Part shown: one piece after another, positions 6,360 to 10,999 of the stretch
Numbering within the stretch: position 1 is the stretch's first letter
Layout of the letters: each line of letters starts with the position of its first letter
The notes under the pieces: generated by a model
Database searches by the model: none
Told to the model about the DNA's origin: nothing
Seen by the model: the letters and a program-made list of their open reading frames with translations, nothing else
Position numbers and translations under genes: made by a program
Source: JBBAAW01 sp041658075
GTDB lineage: Bacteria > Patescibacteriota > WWE3 > UBA101185 > UBA10185
Length of the DNA: 10,999 nt
Reading direction: 5' to 3'
Assembly: GCA_041658075.1 (NCBI GenBank)
Contig: JBBAAW010000021.1
Coordinates: forward strand, 1-10,999

Positions 6360-6376
6360 ATTGTCATATTGACAAT
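6360..6376. promoter_or_regulatory. Perfect palindrome over the -35 box, possible operator
   Basis: ATTGTCA-TAT-TGACAAT has two 7-bp arms that are exact reverse complements around a three-base centre. It lies in the divergent region between aspS and the nuclease-like gene and includes the TTGACA -35 box (6369-6374) of the plus-strand promoter. This placement is typical of a repressor operator, but no regulator gene is visible nearby and the palindrome is short. Confidence 0.4.
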
Positions 6377-6397
6377 AATATTTCTTTTTGATATTAA
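6369..6397 (+). promoter_or_regulatory. Promoter of the nuclease-like gene
   Basis: A perfect -35 TTGACA (6369-6374), a 17-bp spacer and an extended -10 TGA-TATTAA (TG at 6389-6390, hexamer 6392-6397) make the best-formed plus-strand promoter here. Transcription should begin near 6404. That is an ATG six bases after the -10 box, but it is out of frame with the main ORF. The TTG at 6388 and GTG at 6400 would lie upstream of the predicted transcript start. Confidence 0.6.
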
Positions 6398-6936
6398 GGG
6401 TGCATGGAAAAAATCAAAAAAGTCCGAGAAGTTTAAAAGAACTTAATGTTTTAATGGATAGCATTCTCGAGAGCATTAATGAGACAGGCAAACATGTCGA
6501 TAAGGTTTCTGAAACAGTAGGCGGAATAGGCAATAATCTTGGAGATGTAGCAGAAGAATATTTTTATTCCAGCTTAAGACGCAAAAAAAGCCTAAACGGC
6601 ATAAAGTATGATGGCGTGGCAAGAAATCTTACCGGTTTTGTTGATGACAAGGAATGGGATCTGGTACTAAAAAACGGCAACAGCGTAGCGGTTCTGGAGG
6701 TAAAACATAAACCCCACCCAAACGATATTTTAAACTTTGCCACTAAGAAATTACCGTATTTTAGAGCGTCGCTTCCCGAATACGCTAATTACAAAGTTTA
6801 TGGCGGTATTGCAGGCATGGCTTTTCCATCCTCTCTTAAACATAAGGCCGAAGATCTTGGACTTATGGCAATAACACAGGACGGGGGAAAGGTAAAAACT
6901 TTAAACTCGCCGGGTTTTACGCCTAAACCCTATTGA
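6388..6936 (+). CDS. PD-(D/E)XK nuclease-like protein of unknown role
   Basis: The 182-residue product has a polar, probably helical N-terminal third (about 15-50) leading to GGIGNNLGDVAEEYFYSSL, and then a compact alpha/beta domain. Candidate catalytic residues are E56 or E57 in the first helix, D91 in KEWDLVL, and E104 with K106 in VLEVKHK; this E...D...ExK layout is that of PD-(D/E)XK nucleases. Similar small proteins with a coiled-coil start followed by GNN-G-AEE are, from memory, known in many bacteria without an established function. The start is uncertain. TTG at 6388, GTG at 6400 and ATG at 6454 are in frame, but the promoter points to an ATG at 6404 in another frame. A one-base shift in an A-run would join the two and give the N-terminus MEKIKKSPRSL. 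The gene diverges from aspS and ends two bases from the recJ stop. Confidence 0.72.
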   Translation: MILRVHGKNQKSPRSLKELNVLMDSILESINETGKHVDKVSETVGGIGNNLGDVAEEYFYSSLRRKKSLNGIKYDGVARNLTGFVDDKEWDLVLKNGNSVAVLEVKHKPHPNDILNFATKKLPYFRASLPEYANYKVYGGIAGMAFPSSLKHKAEDLGLMAITQDGGKVKTLNSPGFTPKPY

Positions 6937-6938
6937 AA

Positions 6939-8636
6939 TCAGGATGACGATGGGTACAGGGTTGACGGTGTTGACGAGGCATAGTCCTTGATTATAATGT
7001 CCAGTGAGGGTTTGCCATTAAACTCTTTTGATGACGCAGTGTAGACGATGTCGATTTTAGTACCCAAGTCAAAACCCAAAACTCCCAAGTTTTTAGCGTC
7101 AAACAAAATCGCTTTATACATGTTTTGCCTATCAAAAAGCTTAAGTGATAGATGAGAGTCACCCTTTCCTACAAAATCAGAACTCGCAACACCTACATTT
7201 CTCGATAGAAACAAGGGCTCGGGATTTCCAATTCCATAAGGCTTCAGTTTATTGATCTCCTTGAATAAGTTGGCATTTATTAACGACAGAGGAATTTCCA
7301 GATCGATATTTAATTGTGGGACTAATAATTCCTCTGATATTGCCTCCTGCGTGTATTTTATAAAATCGGTGGTAAATTGCTCCAAATTTTCTTTTTTGAT
7401 GGAAAAACCCGCCGCCATGGGGTGTCCACCAAGCCCTGTAAACCGATCCTCAAAATGGCGCAACATTTCAATAATATTTACACCCAACACCGAACGCGCT
7501 GAACCCTTTGCCATCTCACCATTTATACTTATCACAATAACCGGTTTATAATATTTTTGAGCAAGTTTGCCCGCCACTAAACCAATTACCCCTTCGTGAA
7601 ACTCCGACGAGGCAACCACAATAACTTTATCCAAATGCGAAATCTCTAAACTTTCTGCCAACTCATACATCTTTTGCGTCATCTCTTGTCGCTCAATATT
7701 TACCGCGTTAAGTTTTTGGGCAATTTTGACTATGTCGGCTTCGTTATCTTCTAACAATAATTTTAAAGAGTCGTACGCGGAATCTAAACGACCGGAAGCA
7801 TTTAAACGTGGACCAATAACGTACCCTAAGTCATACACAGAAATTTCACCATTATTACGACCAGAAACTGTTATCAGACTTTTAATTCCTTGAGGCGGGT
7901 TACTATTCAAAATCTCCAACGACTTCTTAACAAGTACTCTATTGAATCCCTTTAGCGACGCCAAATCGGTAACCGTAGCAATTCCGGCCAAACTTATCAA
8001 CCGATCTTCACTTAAACCCAAGATGACCGCCAAAACTAAAGCGATACCCGCACCAACCATCGAGTCAGTCCAAAGAATAACTTCCACCCGCGGGTCACTT
8101 TCCTTTTTTCTATGGTGATCGGTAATAAGTAGCTTAAAGCCTTGCTCATGCGCAAGCTGCACAACGGCGTCCTCAGCAGTAATCCCACAGTCCACTGTTA
8201 CTACGAGTCCCCCAGATACCCCAAAACGCTCTTTTGTAAGTTTTATCATTTCCCCCACCGACTCCATGGACAACCCGTAGCCTTGATCGAACCTGTTGGG
8301 AATAAAATACGCTACTTTGTTGTACTCCAAGGTCTGCGTAAGGGTTTTGTATAAAATGGCGGTGGCACAGATCCCATCTGCATCGTAATCGCCGTGAATA
8401 ATAATCGGTTGCTTTTGTTTAATGGTGTTTAAAATTTCCTCGCGGGCTTTTTTGAGCGATTCTTTGAAGTCGGCAGGCATTTTTTTAAGATACTCCGCAA
8501 TTGATTGGGGATTTAAAAACTCTTCCTTCTCATCATCCCCAATTCCCCGATTCTGCAAAAGCGCAGAAACAATACCGCTAGCGTCACTCTGAGATTTGTT
8601 CACTCCGTACGACCCTTTAACTACCCATTTTTTCAT
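6939..8636 (-). CDS. recJ: Single-stranded-DNA-specific exonuclease RecJ
   Basis: RecJ degrades single-stranded DNA 5' to 3' with Mn2+ or Mg2+ and acts in recombination, mismatch repair and base excision repair. The 565 residues are near the usual length. The DHH phosphoesterase domain shows motif I GDYDADG (82-88), motif II VTVDCG (146-151), and the signature TDHH (172-175). Further motifs are ATVTDLASL (220-228) and GPRLNASGRL (275-284). The DHHA1 domain has GGHPMAAGF (403-411), and an OB-like C-terminal domain covers about 440-555. Between the DHH motif and VGAGIAL (194-200) only about 18 residues remain, where many RecJs have roughly twice that, including an NP motif and F/Y residues. The segment is shortened but the frame is intact. 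The ATG lies 28 bp after secF, in the common secD-secF-recJ order, and also has an extended -10 box at leaderless distance. Confidence 0.96.
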   Translation of the reverse strand: MKKWVVKGSYGVNKSQSDASGIVSALLQNRGIGDDEKEEFLNPQSIAEYLKKMPADFKESLKKAREEILNTIKQKQPIIIHGDYDADGICATAILYKTLTQTLEYNKVAYFIPNRFDQGYGLSMESVGEMIKLTKERFGVSGGLVVTVDCGITAEDAVVQLAHEQGFKLLITDHHRKKESDPRVEVILWTDSMVGAGIALVLAVILGLSEDRLISLAGIATVTDLASLKGFNRVLVKKSLEILNSNPPQGIKSLITVSGRNNGEISVYDLGYVIGPRLNASGRLDSAYDSLKLLLEDNEADIVKIAQKLNAVNIERQEMTQKMYELAESLEISHLDKVIVVASSEFHEGVIGLVAGKLAQKYYKPVIVISINGEMAKGSARSVLGVNIIEMLRHFEDRFTGLGGHPMAAGFSIKKENLEQFTTDFIKYTQEAISEELLVPQLNIDLEIPLSLINANLFKEINKLKPYGIGNPEPLFLSRNVGVASSDFVGKGDSHLSLKLFDRQNMYKAILFDAKNLGVLGFDLGTKIDIVYTASSKEFNGKPSLDIIIKDYASSTPSTLYPSSS

Positions 8637-8642
8637 GCGACA

Positions 8643-8651
8643 AGTTTAACA
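8643..8651 (-). promoter_or_regulatory. Extended -10 candidate of recJ, leaderless geometry
   Basis: On the minus strand TGT-TAAACT is followed by six bases and the recJ ATG. The hexamer matches TATAAT at only four positions, so it is weaker than the others, but its spacing is identical. It would allow recJ to be transcribed apart from secDF. No -35 box is evident. Confidence 0.45.
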
Positions 8652-8664
8652 CTTTTGAAGAAAC

Positions 8665-9678
8665 TCACTTCCTGTTGTGTCGACCTAAGAAATCTTCCCA
8701 AATTACCAAAATAGGGGTTGCATTAAAGATAGAAGAATAGGTTCCGGAAATTACCCCAATTAACAAAGCAAAAACAAACCATTTAATGCTGGCTCCACCA
8801 AAAACAAAAAGCGCAGTTAATGTAATAGCCACAGTAACAGAGGTCGCAATGGAGCGACGCATAGTTTCTAATATCGAGTAGTTGGCAATCCATTCAATAC
8901 TTTTACCTTTAAACCTACCTAAATTTTCGCGAACGCGATCAAAAACTACAATAGTGTCGTGCACGGAAAATCCAATAATGGTTAATAAAGCAGTTATAAA
9001 CATAGGATCAATCTCCACACCTTTAAAATGACCTAGAATGGCAAAAACACCCAAAACCACTAGAGCGTCGTGGATCATAGCTAAAATAGCACTAATCCCA
9101 AAACGCAGGCTGGAAAAAGGTTTGGGTACATTTCTAAAAGCATAGGCAATGTAAAGTACAATACCCACACAGGCTATAACCAAAGCCACCAAGCTTTTCT
9201 TAACGGTTTCCGCGCCAATGGATGGTCCTACGGTTTCAAAAGAGGTTTGTTGTATTGACGGGGATAATGCAATCGATGTTTTTATTTCCTCATTTTTATT
9301 GGCATCAATAGGCTTGGTTCTTATGCTGGCGCTTTTTCCACCGTCCTCTAAAGTTATCGATGCAACTTCCACGCCTCTGTCCTTAAAAACTTGCTCAACG
9401 CTGTTTTTATCCCAAGTCCCATCTTGTCGACTAAATTTAAGAACGGACCCACCTGTAAAATCTATGGAGGTCTTAAATCCAAACACACTCAGAGATATCA
9501 GCCCGGGAATTATAATAAGGGCAGAAAATGCTAAATACCAAAATTTGAACTTCATTAAATCCCGGCTAACACCATCGCCGTTACTCTTCTCTTCTGCAGT
9601 CTTAACTACAGGTTTTTCAAGAGTTGTACTGCTTTTTATATCTATATCTATATTTATTTTCTTCTTCTTCTTTGACAT
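8665..9678 (-). CDS. secF: Protein translocase subunit SecF
   Basis: SecF pairs with SecD in the membrane and uses the proton-motive force to help complete protein export through SecYEG. The 337-residue product has six predicted membrane segments (about 46-68, 161-181, 192-215, 225-244, 274-294, 299-324), the extracytoplasmic P1 domain between the first two, the motif IDFTGGS (72-78), and the RND-type core GFSVHDTIVVFDRVRE (236-251). The cytoplasmic N-terminus is unusually long (about 45 residues) and of low complexity. It opens with a lysine run and INIDIDI, encoded by AAG and ATAGAT simple repeats. I chose the ATG at 9678. The frame is also open to a TTG at 9711, but those 11 codons are entirely a hairpin-forming repeat and do not look like protein. 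No Shine-Dalgarno is visible, so translation may be coupled to secD. Confidence 0.94.
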   Translation of the reverse strand: MSKKKKKINIDIDIKSSTTLEKPVVKTAEEKSNGDGVSRDLMKFKFWYLAFSALIIIPGLISLSVFGFKTSIDFTGGSVLKFSRQDGTWDKNSVEQVFKDRGVEVASITLEDGGKSASIRTKPIDANKNEEIKTSIALSPSIQQTSFETVGPSIGAETVKKSLVALVIACVGIVLYIAYAFRNVPKPFSSLRFGISAILAMIHDALVVLGVFAILGHFKGVEIDPMFITALLTIIGFSVHDTIVVFDRVRENLGRFKGKSIEWIANYSILETMRRSIATSVTVAITLTALFVFGGASIKWFVFALLIGVISGTYSSIFNATPILVIWEDFLGRHNRK

Positions 9679-9680
9679 AT

Positions 9681-9711
9681 TTGCTTCGGCTACGCCTCGC
9701 AGCGACAGCAA
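9681..9711. repeat. Imperfect inverted-repeat hairpin between secD and secF
   Basis: The left arm TTGCT-TCG-g-CTACG and right arm CGCAG-CGA-c-AGCAA pair around a CCT loop on the plus strand, with two single-base bulges and one mismatch that becomes G-U in the transcribed minus strand. The 31-bp element almost fills the gap between the secD stop (9715) and the secF ATG (9678). It resembles the REP-like intergenic repeats with TTGCTTCG ends found in many bacterial genomes, as far as I recall. No second copy occurs in this window. In the mRNA it would fold just upstream of the secF start. Confidence 0.65.
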
Positions 9712-9714
9712 TCG

Positions 9715-10999
9715 TTAAAATTTCCCTAAAGTCCTTATTACTGTTCTCACCACAAGAATATTGGTAAAAAGCGAAACGCCAATACCAATCGCCAAAGTCA
9801 ATGCAAAACCGCGCACCATTCCAGACCCAAAATAAAACAAAACACCTGCCGTAATCAAAGACGATATATTGGAGTCTCTAATAGAATTCCACGATCTTTC
9901 AAAACCTAGTTTTAACGCCACCCCACGAGGTTTACCCCATTTAATTTCCTCTCGAATACGCTCAAAAGCTAAAATACTAGCGTCAACGGCCATACCAATG
10001 GATAAAATAAACCCGGCGATTCCAGGTAGAGTTAAAGTTACCGGCACAATTTTAAAAACCGAAAGCACCAGGGCCGTATAAAGCAGGAGTCCAAAGTTAG
10101 CAATTAAACCAAGTCCGCCGTATAAAACAATCATAAACACCATAACCGCACCAAGCCCAATAGCTCCCGCTTTTAGACTCTTTTGCACCGACTCGTTACC
10201 AAGTGTTGCCCCCACAGTTTTTTGCTCTAAAACCGAAATAGGCACCGGCAAAGCACCCGCGCGAATCTGCAAACTCAAAGCACGTGCGCTTTTCATATCG
10301 AAAGATCCATTTATTACCGGATCTCCGGTAAGTCCGTTAGCCAAATCTTGGCTAATAACAGGCATAGAAATAGGAAACTGACTTTCATCTAAAAACAAGG
10401 CTACAGGTCTACCAACATTTTCCTTGGCCAAGTCGCTAAACTTCTTTCTTCCTTCCGGAGTAAATCTAAGCTCAATTTGAGGTGAGGTCTTGTCTTTTAA
10501 TGCCGTCCCTTGAGAGAAAACTACCTCCGCTCCCCGCAAATCCGCTCCTGTTATACCGCTATCCACCCAAACTTCCGGTTTTTGGAAATACTCAAGAAAC
10601 TTTTCCTGTGTCCATTCCAACTCCTTGGGCAAGGTTTTAAACCTTAACTGCGCCGTTTGTCCAATGGCGTCCACCGCCATTTTTACATCATCAATTCCGG
10701 GAATTTCCACCTCAATCCTATACTCGTCACCAACTTTTACTGTGTTAATTTTTGGCTCGGCAACTCCTAAATAATCAACTCTCCTTGAGATAATTTCTCT
10801 TATTGACTCTAGAGCCTTGTTCTTATCTGCATCCCCCAACTTTGACATATCAGCTTTAAGAACCAGCTTGACTCCACCCTGCAAATCCAAACCTCTTTTA
10901 ATATCACGGAAATCTATATTTAACCGACCTCCAAGGAGTCGAAAAGAATATCCTCCCACTGATGTATCCACCCCCACTTGAGGAATCTTAACCGGAACG
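9715..10999 (-). CDS. secD: Protein translocase subunit SecD (5' end beyond the window)
   Basis: SecD is the partner of SecF in the membrane complex that assists late steps of Sec export. The frame is open to the right edge: upstream of the GTG at 10977 it continues as PVKIPQ without a stop, and the expected first membrane helix is missing. The true start therefore lies outside and the GTG is not the start. Counting from that GTG, KRGLDLQGG (28-35) marks the start of the periplasmic domain, with the P1 head at about 50-255. Five membrane segments follow (about 267-290, 292-310, 316-338, 368-388, 392-414), including the conserved GMAVDASILAFERIREE (328-344). The family more often has GMAVDAN here, so N to S is a mild change. 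It ends at TAA, 36 bp before secF, and leads the secD-secF-recJ cluster. Confidence 0.95.
   Translation of the reverse strand, partial: VPVKIPQVGVDTSVGGYSFRLLGGRLNIDFRDIKRGLDLQGGVKLVLKADMSKLGDADKNKALESIREIISRRVDYLGVAEPKINTVKVGDEYRIEVEIPGIDDVKMAVDAIGQTAQLRFKTLPKELEWTQEKFLEYFQKPEVWVDSGITGADLRGAEVVFSQGTALKDKTSPQIELRFTPEGRKKFSDLAKENVGRPVALFLDESQFPISMPVISQDLANGLTGDPVINGSFDMKSARALSLQIRAGALPVPISVLEQKTVGATLGNESVQKSLKAGAIGLGAVMVFMIVLYGGLGLIANFGLLLYTALVLSVFKIVPVTLTLPGIAGFILSIGMAVDASILAFERIREEIKWGKPRGVALKLGFERSWNSIRDSNISSLITAGVLFYFGSGMVRGFALTLAIGIGVSLFTNILVVRTVIRTLGKF

Noticed and set aside
9640..9678. Short AAG and ATAGAT simple repeats at the start of secF, considered as a phase-variation tract
   Set aside because: The units are three and six bases long, so changes in number keep the frame; they explain a variable lysine-rich and IDID tail but not an on/off switch.
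9218..9718. Plus-strand open frame of 166 codons opposite secF
   Set aside because: It is antisense to a clear secF gene, has a low-complexity phenylalanine run from the AAG/ATAGAT repeats, and no family-like features.
1..10999. CRISPR array, defence island, prophage or transposon
   Set aside because: No regularly spaced repeats, transposase, integrase or phage gene is visible; the window is mainly housekeeping genes with two unknowns.
1..10999. tRNA or structured RNA genes
   Set aside because: All gaps are about 120 bp or less and none holds a cloverleaf or a recognisable riboswitch core.

Overview
This window looks like a piece of a small-genome bacterium of the Candidate Phyla Radiation (Patescibacteria). 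I favour a Microgenomates-like lineage, but this is inference from gene content and style, not a taxonomic assignment. The reasons are an archaeal-type aspartyl-tRNA synthetase in an otherwise bacterial gene set, very tight gene packing with no gap over about 120 bp, AT-rich DNA, and single-copy housekeeping genes mixed with a membrane-anchored protein of no recognised family. At least four genes end in TGA, so the standard bacterial code applies. That argues against the CPR groups that read TGA as glycine.

From left to right: a predicted gene start running off the left edge (minus strand); a GC-rich hairpin; recA (minus); gltX (minus); then, diverging from gltX across 45 bp, a plus-strand gene for a membrane-anchored extracytoplasmic protein of unknown function. 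That gene overlaps tail to tail with a D,D-carboxypeptidase-like gene (minus), which lies 23 bp downstream of aspS (minus). Diverging from aspS is a small plus-strand gene with a PD-(D/E)XK nuclease-like domain, which runs tail to tail into recJ (minus). recJ follows secF and secD (both minus), and secD is cut by the right edge of the window. The order secD-secF-recJ is seen in many bacteria and here probably forms one transcription unit.

The roles are DNA recombination and repair (recA, recJ, perhaps the small nuclease-like protein), aminoacyl-tRNA synthesis (gltX, aspS), cell wall (S11 peptidase) and protein export (SecD/SecF).

The most notable signal is in the start sites. A -10-like box, mostly an extended TGN-TAWAAT form, lies exactly 6 or 7 nt before the start codon of gltX, the unknown membrane protein, aspS (at an internal ATG that also fits the family N-terminus), recJ and a predicted gene at the left edge. 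This is the geometry of leaderless mRNAs. recA alone has a consensus Shine-Dalgarno sequence with a textbook -35/-10 promoter. The same geometry in front of the nuclease-like gene points to an ATG that is out of frame with the main ORF, suggesting a frameshift, a sequence error or a different start. Other oddities are a peptidase whose SxN motif reads SAG, an AspRS with altered tRNA-discrimination and motif 3 residues, and an imperfect hairpin of REP type filling the secD-secF junction. I found no tRNA, rRNA, CRISPR array, insertion sequence or prophage gene.
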